Source: Clostridiales bacterium
GTDB taxonomy: Bacteria > Bacillota > Clostridia > Christensenellales > Aristaeellaceae
Direction of reading: 5' to 3'
Length of the DNA stretch: 35,908 bases
NCBI GenBank assembly: GCA_015056415.1
Contig: SVGJ01000024.1
Location: 1-35,908 of the forward strand
Below are positions 6,714 through 15,244 of this stretch, piece by piece (the first letter of the stretch is position 1; every line of letters starts with the position of its first letter). The position numbers were made by a program, and so were the translations under genes. The notes below the pieces were generated by a model. That model saw nothing but the letters and a program-made list of their open reading frames with translations, searched no databases and had not been told where the DNA came from.

Positions 6714-8465
6714 ATGAAGCTTCTCTTGAGACTCAGCCGGGAGGCCGTGCGGTATAAAAGCCTGTATATCATCGCGATCCTGGCCACCCTGGGCCTGACC
6801 GGCGTGAACCTGGCGGCGCCCCGGGCGCTTTCCGCCATGACGGGCATTGTGGAGCGCGGCGTGGACGAGGCGGCGCTGAAAAGCATCGGCCTGTTGACGG
6901 TGGTGCTGGTGGCGCTGTATCTTCTGCGGATCCTGTTCCGCTTTGCCAGCAATTACCTGGCGCACCGGGCGGCGTGGTACCTGGTGGGCGACCTGCGCAC
7001 CAAGACCTATGACAAGCTGGAACGGATGCACCTGGGCTATTTCCACGACAAGCAGACCGGCGACCTGATGAGCCGCGTGGTCAACGATACCCGCGATTTT
7101 GAGCTGCTTTATGCCCACATCATCCCGGATGTGATCACCAATGTGGTCACCTTCCTGGGCGTGCTGGCGGTGCTGCTTTCCATCAACTGGAAGCTGGCGC
7201 TGATCACCTGCTTCCCCATTCCGCTGATCCTGCTTTCCGGCCTGGTTTTCTCCAAGAAGGTCCGCCCGTTTTTCCGGGAATCCCAGAAGAAAATGGGCGA
7301 GCTCAACGGCAAGCTGCAGGATAATCTCTCCGGTGTGCACGAGATCCAGTCCTTCGGCCGCGAGCAGTATGAGACGGAACAGGTGGACGGCAAGAATTTC
7401 GAGCATGTGCGCGCCATGCTCCACGCCTTGAAGGTCAGCGCGGTGTTCCATCCCTCGGTGGAGTTCATTTCCTCTCTGGGAACGATCCTGGTGGTGGCCT
7501 TTGGCGGCTGGCTGGCCATGCGCGACGGCCTGAGCGTGGAGGACATCGTGGCCTTTATGCTGTATCTGAGCCTGTTCTACGCGCCCATTGCCGGTCTGGC
7601 CAACCTGCTGGAAAGCATGCAGCAGTCCATGGCGGGCGCCGAGCGTGTGCTGGCCATCCTGGATGCTCCCCAGGAGATCCAGGATAAGCCGGACGCTGTG
7701 GACCTGGGCCGTGCCCGGGGCAGCATTACCTTCGAGCACGTGGACTTTGCCTACGCCACCGGCTCGCCGGTGCTCAGGGACGTGTCCTTCCACTGCGAGG
7801 CGGGCAAGATGCTGGCGCTGGTTGGCCCCACCGGCGTGGGCAAAACCACCCTGACCCAGCTGATCTCCCGCTTCTATGAGCCCGACGCGGGGCGTATCCT
7901 GGTGGATGGAAAGGATATTGGCGGCGTGACCATGGAGAGCCTGCGCCGGAATATATCGCCGGTGCTGCAGGATACCTTCCTGTTCAACGGTACCATTGCC
8001 GAGAACATCGGCTACGCTGTGCCCGAGGCCACCCCGGAGGAGATCCGCCAGGCGGCCATGGCGGCCAATATCCACGAGGATATCCTGCAGATGCCCGAGG
8101 GCTACGAGACCCGGGTGGGCGAGCGCGGCCTGCGGCTCTCCGGCGGACAGAAGCAGCGCGTGGCCATTGCCAGGGCCATCCTGCGCAAGTCACCCATCAT
8201 CATCCTGGACGAAGCCACCGCCTCGGTGGACGTGGAGACGGAGCGGCAGATCCAGAAGGCCATCGCGGGCATTGCGGGTCAGCGTACCATCGTGGCCATC
8301 GCCCATCGGCTTTCCACCATCCGCAACGCGGATATGATCCTGGTTATCGAGGACGGCAAGGTGGCCGAGACTGGTACCCATGCCGAATTGGTGGCCAAGG
8401 GCGGCATTTACGCCCGCATGAACGAGATCCAGACCAATGCGGCTACCGAGGCAGGCATCGCCTGA
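6714..8465 (+). CDS. ABC-type exporter, fused membrane and ATPase domains (half-transporter)
   Basis: This 583-residue protein has six predicted membrane helices (about 15-290) followed by an ATPase domain. The ATPase motifs are complete: Walker A GPTGVGKTT (371-379), signature LSGGQ (475-479), Walker B IIILDEA with Asp499/Glu500, and the H-loop His in AIAHR near 532. Coupling-helix features such as YFHDKQTGDLMSRVVNDT are typical of MsbA/Sav1866-like type I exporters that work as dimers. Start at ATG 6714, seven bases after AAGGAG. The gene stands alone; many Bacillota exporters come as heterodimeric pairs, so this one likely forms a homodimer or uses a partner elsewhere. The substrate (lipid, drug or peptide) cannot be predicted. 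Confidence 0.95.
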   Translation: MKLLLRLSREAVRYKSLYIIAILATLGLTGVNLAAPRALSAMTGIVERGVDEAALKSIGLLTVVLVALYLLRILFRFASNYLAHRAAWYLVGDLRTKTYDKLERMHLGYFHDKQTGDLMSRVVNDTRDFELLYAHIIPDVITNVVTFLGVLAVLLSINWKLALITCFPIPLILLSGLVFSKKVRPFFRESQKKMGELNGKLQDNLSGVHEIQSFGREQYETEQVDGKNFEHVRAMLHALKVSAVFHPSVEFISSLGTILVVAFGGWLAMRDGLSVEDIVAFMLYLSLFYAPIAGLANLLESMQQSMAGAERVLAILDAPQEIQDKPDAVDLGRARGSITFEHVDFAYATGSPVLRDVSFHCEAGKMLALVGPTGVGKTTLTQLISRFYEPDAGRILVDGKDIGGVTMESLRRNISPVLQDTFLFNGTIAENIGYAVPEATPEEIRQAAMAANIHEDILQMPEGYETRVGERGLRLSGGQKQRVAIARAILRKSPIIILDEATASVDVETERQIQKAIAGIAGQRTIVAIAHRLSTIRNADMILVIEDGKVAETGTHAELVAKGGIYARMNEIQTNAATEAGIA

Positions 8466-8473
8466 TATTAAAA

Positions 8474-8510
8474 AGCCCCGGCTCCTTTGATGGAGCCGGG
8501 GCTCTGTTTG
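8474..8510. terminator. Bidirectional terminator between the exporter and VOC genes
   Basis: AGCCCCGGCTCC (8474-8485) and GGAGCCGGGGCT (8492-8503) form a 12-bp stem with a six-base loop. It is flanked by A-rich sequence on the left and TGTTTGTTT on the right, and lies between convergent genes. Confidence 0.88.
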
Positions 8511-8511
8511 T

Positions 8512-8967
8512 TTATCGCACAGGCTTGATGTTCAGGTTCACGCCCAGCACATCCTCCGAATCAACGATGGTCCAGCTGCTGCCGGGGTAGATGCCCAGGG
8601 TACGGTTGGTATCGTAGCCGGCTTTGGTCAGGTCGGCAATGACGGCGTCGCGCTGGTCGCCCACCTCAAAGCCCAGGTGGTGCACGCCGTTGCCGTGCTT
8701 CTCGATGAACTCCTGGAAGGAGGAAGGTCCGCCGATGGGCTGGTGCAGCTCGATGACGAAGCCCTCCATGTGGATGTCACACACCTTCAGGTCGCAGGAG
8801 ACGGGCTCGCCGCGGTAGGTGTAGTGCTCGTTGCCCTCCAGGTGGTTGATGCGGATCTCAGGCACCTCGATGCCCAGCAGCTCGGCCCACTTCTTCGCGG
8901 CCAGCTCGATGTCCTTCACCACGATGTTGATCTGGATGAAGCCCTTTTTGCTCACAGGATGTTCCAT
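8512..8967 (-). CDS. VOC-superfamily protein (glyoxalase/methylmalonyl-CoA epimerase-like)
   Basis: This protein of 151 residues consists of one paired beta-alpha-beta-beta-beta module set. FIQINIVVKDIELAAKKWAELLG starts the fold, FVIELHQPIGG lies in the middle, and NGVHHLGFEVGD with the metal-binding-type His and a C-terminal LGVNLNIKP strand follow. The arrangement resembles methylmalonyl-CoA epimerases and lyase-like VOC enzymes that use a divalent metal. The ATG at 8967 uses a GGAGGAGG site that overlaps the end of the upstream beta-propeller gene, with only three bases between the genes, so translational coupling is likely. In this operon it may act on a sugar-derived substrate rather than methylmalonyl-CoA, since no mutase or carboxylase genes are present. 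Confidence 0.8.
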   Translation of the reverse strand: MEHPVSKKGFIQINIVVKDIELAAKKWAELLGIEVPEIRINHLEGNEHYTYRGEPVSCDLKVCDIHMEGFVIELHQPIGGPSSFQEFIEKHGNGVHHLGFEVGDQRDAVIADLTKAGYDTNRTLGIYPGSSWTIVDSEDVLGVNLNIKPVR

Positions 8968-8970
8968 GTT

Positions 8971-9873
8971 TTACTCCTCCTCCGGAATGCCGATGCCGCG
9001 GATGGTGTAGGTCACATAGGCGAAGCGCTTGCTGTCGGGCGCCCAGGAGTTCACGTTGATGGTGCCCTGACCGCCGAAGAGCTTGACCACGGTGCGCAGG
9101 TTGGAGCCGTCGGCGTTCATCAGGCGGAGCTCCACGAACTTGTGGGGCACGTGCTCGCCGGGCTGGACGTCGCCCTTCTTGTAGCAGACCATGGAGACCA
9201 GCTTGCGGTCGGGGGAAATGTGGGGGAACCAGGTGTTCCAGTTCTCGTCGAAGGTCATCTGGGTCTGCTCGGAGCCATCGGCCTTCATGCGCCAGGCCTG
9301 CATCAGGCCGGAGCGCACGGAATTGAACCAGATGTACTCGCCCACGGAATCATACTCGGAGCCGTCGTTCAGGCCGGGGGCGTCGGTGAGGCGGGTCTCG
9401 ATGCCGCCCTCGGCGGGGATGGTGTAGATGTCATACTCGCCGTTTCGCTCGGCGCAGTAGGCCAGGGTCTTGCCGTCGGGGGACCAGCCGTGGAGATAGC
9501 TGGGGGCCAGCGGGGTGATCAGCCGCGGCACGCCGCCGGTGATGGGCAGCGTGTAGATGCGGGACTTGCCGTCCTCGCGGGTGGCGTGGCTCACGGCAAG
9601 CTGCTTGCCATCGGCGGAGAGGACGTGGTCGTTGTTGCAGTCATCCACGAAATCGCTGTCGACCTCGGTGATGGACTTGGTCTCCAGGTCGATACGGAAA
9701 ATGCGGCCTTCGCTGTTGTAGACCAGCTCCTTGCCGTCGGGCGTCCAGTTGGGGGCTTCGATCAGGTAATCCATCTCGGCCACCTTGGTGCTTTCGCCGG
9801 TCTCCACATCATAGATCCACAGGATGGACTGGTCGTCATCCCGCTGCCAGGGGTCATTCTTATCGTAAGGCAT
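8971..9873 (-). CDS. TolB-like/PD40 beta-propeller protein, cytoplasmic
   Basis: This protein of 300 residues is built of repeated propeller blades, visible as recurring motifs: NWTPDGKELVY, VLSADGKQLAV, GWSPDGKTLAY, HISPDRKLVSM and SWAPDSKRFAY. Each blade ends in a segment such as SRIYTLPITGG or YDIYTIPAEGG. There is no signal peptide, unlike periplasmic TolB. The ATG at 9873 is preferred over an upstream in-frame start because GGAGG lies eight bases before it. Beta-propellers of this kind occur among oligogalacturonate lyases and unassigned sugar-modifying proteins. Given the NAD-dependent epimerase upstream and the VOC protein downstream, an enzymatic or scaffold role in carbohydrate metabolism is inferred, with no substrate assigned. 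Confidence 0.78.
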   Translation of the reverse strand: MPYDKNDPWQRDDDQSILWIYDVETGESTKVAEMDYLIEAPNWTPDGKELVYNSEGRIFRIDLETKSITEVDSDFVDDCNNDHVLSADGKQLAVSHATREDGKSRIYTLPITGGVPRLITPLAPSYLHGWSPDGKTLAYCAERNGEYDIYTIPAEGGIETRLTDAPGLNDGSEYDSVGEYIWFNSVRSGLMQAWRMKADGSEQTQMTFDENWNTWFPHISPDRKLVSMVCYKKGDVQPGEHVPHKFVELRLMNADGSNLRTVVKLFGGQGTINVNSWAPDSKRFAYVTYTIRGIGIPEEE

Positions 9874-9893
9874 GGTTTTATCCTCCTTCAATC

Positions 9894-10865
9894 TTACCAG
9901 ACGTGCAGCACGTTATGGGTCGCCTTGCCTTCCTTGGCGGCCTGAGCGCGTTCAAGGTTCCAGGCGATGTGCTCCTTCAGATCCTCGCCGCTGTCGAAGG
10001 CCAGGCCGAAGACGCGCTCCATCTTGCCCACGCCGTAGAGGGCGTGATGGCCTTCCTCGTCGGAGGCGATCACCTTGCTGGTGGAGCCGGGGGTCATTTC
10101 CTTGGCCATGCAGGCGATGTCATACCAGGAGATGAAATTCTTGCCCAGGGCCAGGAAGATCTCCTCATCCATGTCGCTTTCCACCAGCTTCACATACAGC
10201 TGGGCGATCTGGCGGGAGGAGAGGAACTGGGTGCCGTCGTTGCGGGAGAGGGTCAGATCCTGATTGTTGACGATAGCCTCGGCGATATTCTTGAAGCGCT
10301 CGTCGGACTGGGACGCGCCGCCGGGCACCGCGGGGTTGGAGAAGGTGTAGCCGGGGCGGATGATGTTGCGGCGGAGCTTGACCTTCTCGCCATAGCCGCC
10401 CTGACGGCAGTAATACTGGCGGAAGCCCAGCATATACAGCTCGGAGGAAGCCTTGGTGGAGCCGTAGAGATCCGTGGGCATACGCAGGTCGGTTTCATCC
10501 ATGCCGTCGCGCAGGGGGCCCATGGCGGCGGTGGAACTGGTGTAGACGAAATTCTTCACGCCGGCGCGCTCGGCGGCGTCCAGCAGGAAGGCGGTAACGC
10601 GGGTATCGTGATCCAGCATCTCCACGGGATCGTTGCCCCAGCCCAGGGCGATGTGAACAACGGCGTCGCAGCCCTGCAGCGCTTTTTCCATCACGTCCAA
10701 TTCAAGGATATTGCCCTTGATCACAGTGACGTTCTCCATGGTCTGATACGCGGGGATGCGGTCGGGGGTACGGGTCAGCAGGCGCACATGATGGCCCCGC
10801 TCCAGCAGGGCGAGGGTGACATACTGGCCGATATTGCCGGTACCGCCGGTAACGAAAATGTTCAT
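9894..10865 (-). CDS. NAD(P)-dependent epimerase/dehydratase (extended SDR)
   Basis: This protein of 323 residues has an N-terminal Rossmann fold with GGTGNIG (residues 7-13), CDAVVHIALGWG in the middle, FVYTSSTAA with the active-site Ser/Thr, and YGSTK carrying the catalytic Tyr and Lys. Extended SDRs of this type act on nucleotide sugars or free sugar acids in the cytoplasm. The ATG at 10865 follows AGGAGG with an eight-base gap, and the Rossmann glycines begin right after it, so longer in-frame starts are unlikely. It is the first gene of a three-gene operon (epimerase, beta-propeller, VOC) and has a strong promoter with an overlapping palindrome. A LacI-type regulator gene sits immediately upstream on the same strand. 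Confidence 0.88.
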   Translation of the reverse strand: MNIFVTGGTGNIGQYVTLALLERGHHVRLLTRTPDRIPAYQTMENVTVIKGNILELDVMEKALQGCDAVVHIALGWGNDPVEMLDHDTRVTAFLLDAAERAGVKNFVYTSSTAAMGPLRDGMDETDLRMPTDLYGSTKASSELYMLGFRQYYCRQGGYGEKVKLRRNIIRPGYTFSNPAVPGGASQSDERFKNIAEAIVNNQDLTLSRNDGTQFLSSRQIAQLYVKLVESDMDEEIFLALGKNFISWYDIACMAKEMTPGSTSKVIASDEEGHHALYGVGKMERVFGLAFDSGEDLKEHIAWNLERAQAAKEGKATHNVLHVW

Positions 10866-10899
10866 AAAGAAACCTCCTGATATGTTTGATTGTGGAACG

Positions 10900-10943
10900 A
10901 TGGTTGTTGAGACAACCATATCACGCTGGCGGCCCCGTGTCAA
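10900..10943 (-). promoter_or_regulatory. Promoter and palindromic operator of the epimerase operon
   Basis: On the minus strand TTGACA (10938-10943), a 17-base spacer and TATGGT (10915-10920) form the promoter. A perfect palindrome ATGGTTGT-TGAG-ACAACCAT (10900-10919) overlaps the -10 box and the start point, the classic position for a repressor. The LacI-type regulator encoded just upstream is the obvious candidate. Confidence 0.75.
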
Positions 10944-10950
10944 TGGGCGA

Positions 10951-10982
10951 AAGGAAAAGAAGCCGCATTTTTCGGCGGCTTC
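10951..10982 (-). terminator. Terminator of the LacI-type regulator gene
   Basis: GAAGCCGC (10959-10966) and GCGGCTTC (10975-10982) form an 8-bp stem. On the minus strand it is followed by TTTTCCTTTC. It lies directly after the regulator stop codon. Confidence 0.75.
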
Positions 10983-10991
10983 CCGGGGGCG

Positions 10992-11996
10992 TCACAGCGT
11001 GGGGGCAGGGCCGTCGGATTCCTTGTAGTGGGGATGGCCGCCGATGACGATCCTGCTGGGGAGTGCGCCGCGACCGGTGCAGCAATCGATGATCAGCTGC
11101 ACGGCGGAGCGCAGCATCGTCTCGTAATTGATGCGGAAGGAGGAGATGGCCGGCAGGGGCGGATGGGTAGCGGGATATTCGTCAAAGCCGACGACGGAGA
11201 TATCCTCAGGTACGCGATAGCCGTGCGCCATCAGCTTTACGATGAGCTTTTGCGCCGTAACATCACAGTTGCAGACGAAGGCAGTGGGCATCTCCCTGGG
11301 AAGCTCCGGGGCGACCACATCGCCGTGCTCGTCGCGGTCGTCAAGGATCCACTCGTCGCGCACGGTCAGGCTGTTGGTCAGCATGGCGCGGTAATAGCCG
11401 AGGAAGCGATCCATGATGCTGCTGGTCAGGGAGGTCCGGCCCACGTAGGCGATGTCGCGGTGGCCATTCTTGATGAGGTGGCTGGTCAGGCGGTAGGAGC
11501 CGTAGGTGTTGTCACCCACGACGGCTGGGGCGCTGGCGCGGTCATCGTAGAAATCCATGAAGACGATGGGCGTGGACTGGGCGGTGATGGCCTTGATATA
11601 TGCCTTGCTGGGCTCGCCCAGCAGGATCAGGCCGTCCACATGGCGCCGGCGGATCAGGTTGGGCAACTCCAGGTTTTTTTCGGCAGCCTCGTCCAGGGTT
11701 TCCAGCAGGCAGAAGTGACCGGCGTTGGTCAGCTCCTGCACCAGCATGGGGGAGAGCATGGAGTAGTAGGAATCCGGCTCGAAAAAGCGCATGGGAACCA
11801 GCACGCCGATGTCCAGCGCCTTGACGGCCTGGCTTCGCCTGGCGTTGGGGTTCACATATCCCATTTCCATGGAGGTGCGGATGATCTTTTCCCGCATCCC
11901 CTGGCTGACGCCGCTTTCGCCGGAAAGCGCCTTGGAAACAGTAACGACGCTTACGCCCACGACGTCGGCGATGTCGCGCATGGTGATTTTTTTCAA
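10992..11996 (-). CDS. LacI/GalR-family transcriptional regulator
   Basis: This protein of 334 residues has an N-terminal helix-turn-helix (ITMRDIADVVGVSVVTVSKALSG, about residues 4-26), a hinge helix region (NPNARRSQA), and a periplasmic-binding-protein-like effector domain. The effector domain shows IGVLVPMRF, VDGLILLGEP, HRDIAYVGR and DISVVGFDEYP. It should bind palindromic operators as a dimer and respond to a sugar-like ligand. The start is a TTG at 11996: GGAGG is nine bases upstream, and family members begin with the MKKITMRDIA pattern, which an ATG start at 11981 would cut. Location next to the epimerase operon, whose promoter has a palindrome over its -10 box, makes that operon the likely target. 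Autoregulation is possible through palindromes upstream of its own start. Confidence 0.93.
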   Translation of the reverse strand: MKKITMRDIADVVGVSVVTVSKALSGESGVSQGMREKIIRTSMEMGYVNPNARRSQAVKALDIGVLVPMRFFEPDSYYSMLSPMLVQELTNAGHFCLLETLDEAAEKNLELPNLIRRRHVDGLILLGEPSKAYIKAITAQSTPIVFMDFYDDRASAPAVVGDNTYGSYRLTSHLIKNGHRDIAYVGRTSLTSSIMDRFLGYYRAMLTNSLTVRDEWILDDRDEHGDVVAPELPREMPTAFVCNCDVTAQKLIVKLMAHGYRVPEDISVVGFDEYPATHPPLPAISSFRINYETMLRSAVQLIIDCCTGRGALPSRIVIGGHPHYKESDGPAPTL

Positions 11997-12065
11997 GGGG
12001 CCTACCTCCGATGCTTCTTGATTTGATCAACCGTGCTGAAAAAAACGCAACAACAAATGGCGATT

Positions 12066-12135
12066 GCGTTAAGAGGATTAACGCGTTACGGGGCTATTAG
12101 GTAAGCGATTAGGTAATCAGCGGATAAACTGATTA
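12066..12135. promoter_or_regulatory. Repeat-dense control region upstream of the LacI-type gene
   Basis: The 350-bp gene-free stretch 11997-12347 holds four overlapping signals here. GCGTTAA (12066-12072) pairs with TTAACGC (12078-12084). TAACGCGTTA (12079-12088) is a perfect palindrome with the central CG typical of LacI operators. ATTAGGTAA is directly repeated at 12096-12104 and 12108-12116. TAATCAG (12114-12120) pairs with CTGATTA (12129-12135). No clean promoter stands out. The rest of the stretch up to the terminator at 12314 shows nothing recognisable. Confidence 0.55.
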
Positions 12136-12313
12136 TATTCATGTTGTATGTGGTTGTCAATCCTCCCAAATGCAAAGTGATTTTTACGCAAAGAAAAAAC
12201 CATCAATCAAAAGGGACAAAAATATCCCGTGTAATTTTTATATTCTGGCAGGAGCGGCAGAAAATCGGGGAGCGGCGGAAAAGCCGAATGAGCATCAGGG
12301 GACGAAGCGTATC

Positions 12314-12334
12314 AAAAAAAGGAGCCGAAGCTCC
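12314..12334 (-). terminator. Intrinsic terminator of the SpoIID-domain gene
   Basis: On the minus strand GGAGC-TTCG-GCTCC (plus arms 12321-12325 and 12330-12334) is followed by seven T residues (12314-12320). It is a short-stem, tetraloop intrinsic terminator just after the gene. Confidence 0.85.
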
Positions 12335-12347
12335 AATAATAATTTTT

Positions 12348-14105
12348 TTATTGAACTTTTTCCAGGAAGCTGAGCATCACATATCCTTCGATCACATCGG
12401 TCCTGACCTTCACCCAGGCCGGATCGTCGCAGATCCCGAGCACGGCCAGCTGCTGGTGCTTGTACAGGCGCATCAGGATCTCCGCGGCGGTGTTGGGCTC
12501 GGCGCGAAGGTTCAGGCTGGAATCATCCTCGATGTTCTCCACGCTGGCCAGATAGGCGCCCTGGGGCATTTCGCCGGTGACGGGCATCAGGGTGGGGCGC
12601 GGCGTGGGGGTGGCGGGCGGAGCGGGCGTTTCGGCCAGCTCGGGCTGGGTGGTGGGTAACACGGCGGCGCCCGCGTCCACCCTGGAGAGCGTCATGCCGG
12701 GGTAATAAAAGGAAAGGATCTCCTCGCAGGTTTTGCCGTACTGGGCGGCCATCCACTGGGCGCCGCGCTGGCTCATGCCTACGCCGTGGCCGTAGCGACG
12801 GGCCTCCAGGGTAAAGGCTTCATCGGTCTCCTTCAGGGTAACGATCTCGTTATCGCTGCCGGAAATGGAAAGGTTCAGCGCGCGGATGACCTCCGGAAAG
12901 AGGGGCAGCGTCAGGGTGAAGGGTTCCTCCACGGGAATGAACTCGCTGTAGATGGGCTCCGGCTCAGGCGTGATCACCGGCTCCGGAGAGGGCGTGGGCG
13001 TCTGGGTGGGCTCCGGTGATACGGCGAAGAGGTAGATCTCCTCATCCGGATCGTTTTCCTGGCCGTCCTGGTGCCATTTGAGCAGCTTGCGGCCCGACCA
13101 GGTAAAGGTGATGGTGAGCTCGTCCACCATGCGGCTGGGCTCGGCGAATTTGCCGCCGCCCAGCTCAACGCCGGTGATGCTGTCGATGCGGAAGGCCCGG
13201 GGCAGGGGCTCGAAGCCCTGCTTGAGGAGCTGGTCGGTCATGTAGCTGGCCACCACCACGGAGAAATCCTGCGGGAGGTTCGAGGCGTCCTTATTCAGCT
13301 TGGCTTTGCGGACGATGCTTTCAGGGTTCTCCAGGTCAAAGGGATCATCCACCATGGCGTAGTAATCCCAATCGCCGCGGCCGCTCCACACGTTCTGCAC
13401 CAGCTCGGTCTGGCCGCCGTTGGAGGCGCTGTAGTAGCAGTGGGCCAGCTTACCCTTGTACATACCCACCAGGCCGGCGGTCTCCCTGATGGCCCGGATG
13501 GCGTTGGTATCGCGAAGGTCGACGCCCTTGAACACCTGGTCGTTGGTGGTGTCCACCACATCGTGATCGGCGGATTCATCCACGTGGGAAAGGGCGTAGG
13601 TACGTGCGCAGACAGCCTGGGCCTTCAGGGCCTCCAGGGGGAAGGCGTTACTCATTTCATAGGGCACCACGCCCATCAGATAATCCTCGACAGAGAGGGT
13701 CATGACCGGCCTGAGCTGACCGCTTTCGATGGTCAGTCGCAGGTCGCCGGGATAGAAGTTGCCGCCCTGGGCAAAGCGGATGCCCTCGCTTTCGCTGGCG
13801 TCGGAGGCGTTGCGGGTGAAGAGCAGCTGCTTGCCGGCGTTCATGCTCATGCCCTCATAGAACAGATACAGCTCTCCCGCGCGGATCTGCACGGTGACCT
13901 CGCTGCCCTTGGGGAAGGCCATGCTGGCGCCCTTGCCGGCGGAAACGGTATAGACGCCGTCCAGGGTCAGATCGGCGCGGTCGGTGAGGTTCAGGCGCTG
14001 CAGAAGCACGCGGATGCTGGGGGCGGGGGCCTCGGCGGCTTCCTGGGCAAAAGTGGGAAGGGGCAGGAGCAACAGCGCCATCAGCAGGCAGATAAGTCGC
14101 TTCAT
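12348..14105 (-). CDS. Secreted SpoIID/LytB-domain protein with C-terminal SH3 domain
   Basis: This 585-residue protein starts with a signal peptide (MKRLICLLMALLLLPLPTFA, cleavage before QEAAE). The SpoIID domain begins with SVEDYLMGVVPYEMSNAFPLEALKAQA, which carries the catalytic-type Glu in the PYEM box. It continues to GHGVGMSQRGAQWMA and FYYPGMTL. A Pro-rich spacer (PTPSPEP region) interrupts the domain, and a bacterial SH3-like module follows at the C-terminus (SLNLRAEPNTAAEILMRL to VMLSFLEK). SpoIID is a peptidoglycan lytic transglycosylase of engulfment in spore formers; LytB is an amidase enhancer. The extra SH3 domain and the length suggest a vegetative cell-wall function or a lineage-specific variant. 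The ATG at 14105 follows GGAGGA closely. The gene is monocistronic. Confidence 0.88.
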   Translation of the reverse strand: MKRLICLLMALLLLPLPTFAQEAAEAPAPSIRVLLQRLNLTDRADLTLDGVYTVSAGKGASMAFPKGSEVTVQIRAGELYLFYEGMSMNAGKQLLFTRNASDASESEGIRFAQGGNFYPGDLRLTIESGQLRPVMTLSVEDYLMGVVPYEMSNAFPLEALKAQAVCARTYALSHVDESADHDVVDTTNDQVFKGVDLRDTNAIRAIRETAGLVGMYKGKLAHCYYSASNGGQTELVQNVWSGRGDWDYYAMVDDPFDLENPESIVRKAKLNKDASNLPQDFSVVVASYMTDQLLKQGFEPLPRAFRIDSITGVELGGGKFAEPSRMVDELTITFTWSGRKLLKWHQDGQENDPDEEIYLFAVSPEPTQTPTPSPEPVITPEPEPIYSEFIPVEEPFTLTLPLFPEVIRALNLSISGSDNEIVTLKETDEAFTLEARRYGHGVGMSQRGAQWMAAQYGKTCEEILSFYYPGMTLSRVDAGAAVLPTTQPELAETPAPPATPTPRPTLMPVTGEMPQGAYLASVENIEDDSSLNLRAEPNTAAEILMRLYKHQQLAVLGICDDPAWVKVRTDVIEGYVMLSFLEKVQ

Positions 14106-14233
14106 AAAGTCCTCCTTAACGGATGGAGATAAGGCAGTATATGCTTCGCGGGACAAGCTATGCCGGAGCGGAAGGAGCCTGACCGCGACAATATGATAAC
14201 GAAGGGGGCGGCCTTTTTCCTGCAAGGGAATGT

Positions 14234-15229
14234 TTACTTGCTCCGCTGCTCGTATTCGCCGGGGGTGAGCCCGGTATATTTTTTGAACACCTGGCAGAAA
14301 TAGCTTTTGTTGGGATAGCCACAGGCCAGGCTGACCTCGGCCAGGGAATGCTCCCTGCCGTCGGACAGCAGGGACTGGGCCTTTTCCATGCGGGTGCGGG
14401 TCAGGAAGGTGGAAAAGTGCTGGCCTGTCTTTTCCAGAAAAAGGCGGCAGAAGTAGGCTGGGGTCAGGCCCAGGGAGCGGCTCAGGTTTTGCTGGGAGTA
14501 GGGCAGGGAGCAATCAGCCTGTATGCCGGCGATGACCCGGTCGATGGGCGCGGCGGTGGCGGCTGAGGGGCTCCGGCGCAGGGTGGAGGGCAGCACGTTC
14601 AGCCAGGCCAGCAGGGCTTCCCGGGGCCGGCGGGTCATTTCGTCCAGATTCAGCCCCGCGCACAGGGCGTGGAGGGAAAGGTCGGCATGCTGGCTCCAGA
14701 TGGCCTCGATCACCAGTGGAACGAAGGCATAGCAGGCCAGGCCGGGCTCGGGGGCGACGCGGAGCTCCCGGCTGACGTAGCCGCCCAGCGTGTTGTACTG
14801 CCGGCGTTTGACGATGGTTTGCAGCTGGGTGCGGTGGCGGCGGGCCTGCGGGCCGGGAATGGGGGAGACTTCATTCCACCAGTCGGAGATCTCGCGCAGG
14901 GGCTGGACGCAGGCGGACCAATCAGCGTCGGAGGGGAGCTCACTGCCGATGAGCATGGTGCCGGCCTGGGCCAGCGCGATGGAGGCGGTCTCGATCAGGG
15001 TCTGCGCGCAAAGCCACAGGGCCATCCGGCGTTGGACGAGGGCGGGAAAACGGGCATGGCGGAGCCGCAGGGTGAGGGAATCGCCCTGCTCGTCAAAGCT
15101 TGCCTCCACAGGCCCGAGGGGCTGAAACGCATCCCGGGCGGCTGCGATCAACGCGGTCCGCTGGTCGTCCATAAGGGGTACGTCGGCCTCCCAGCGAAGG
15201 AGGCGGCGGGCGTAGGTGGTGAGCGTCAT
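14234..15229 (-). CDS. AraC-family transcriptional regulator
   Basis: This protein of 331 residues has a C-terminal AraC DNA-binding domain with two helix-turn-helix units. The first is LPYSQQNLSRSLGLTPAYFCRLF (about 245-267); the second is SLAEVSLACGYPNKSYFCQVFKKYTGLTPGEY near the end. The N-terminal 220 residues show no recognisable sensor domain but include a helical segment (MALWLCAQTLIETASIALAQ). It likely activates genes for a carbohydrate or stress response; no target can be named, although the adjacent SpoIID gene is possible. The ATG at 15229 follows GGGAGG. The upstream leader is unusual because an intrinsic-terminator-like hairpin ends only two bases before the ribosome site. Confidence 0.92.
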   Translation of the reverse strand: MTLTTYARRLLRWEADVPLMDDQRTALIAAARDAFQPLGPVEASFDEQGDSLTLRLRHARFPALVQRRMALWLCAQTLIETASIALAQAGTMLIGSELPSDADWSACVQPLREISDWWNEVSPIPGPQARRHRTQLQTIVKRRQYNTLGGYVSRELRVAPEPGLACYAFVPLVIEAIWSQHADLSLHALCAGLNLDEMTRRPREALLAWLNVLPSTLRRSPSAATAAPIDRVIAGIQADCSLPYSQQNLSRSLGLTPAYFCRLFLEKTGQHFSTFLTRTRMEKAQSLLSDGREHSLAEVSLACGYPNKSYFCQVFKKYTGLTPGEYEQRSK

Positions 15230-15244
15230 GCGTGTGCCTCCCTG

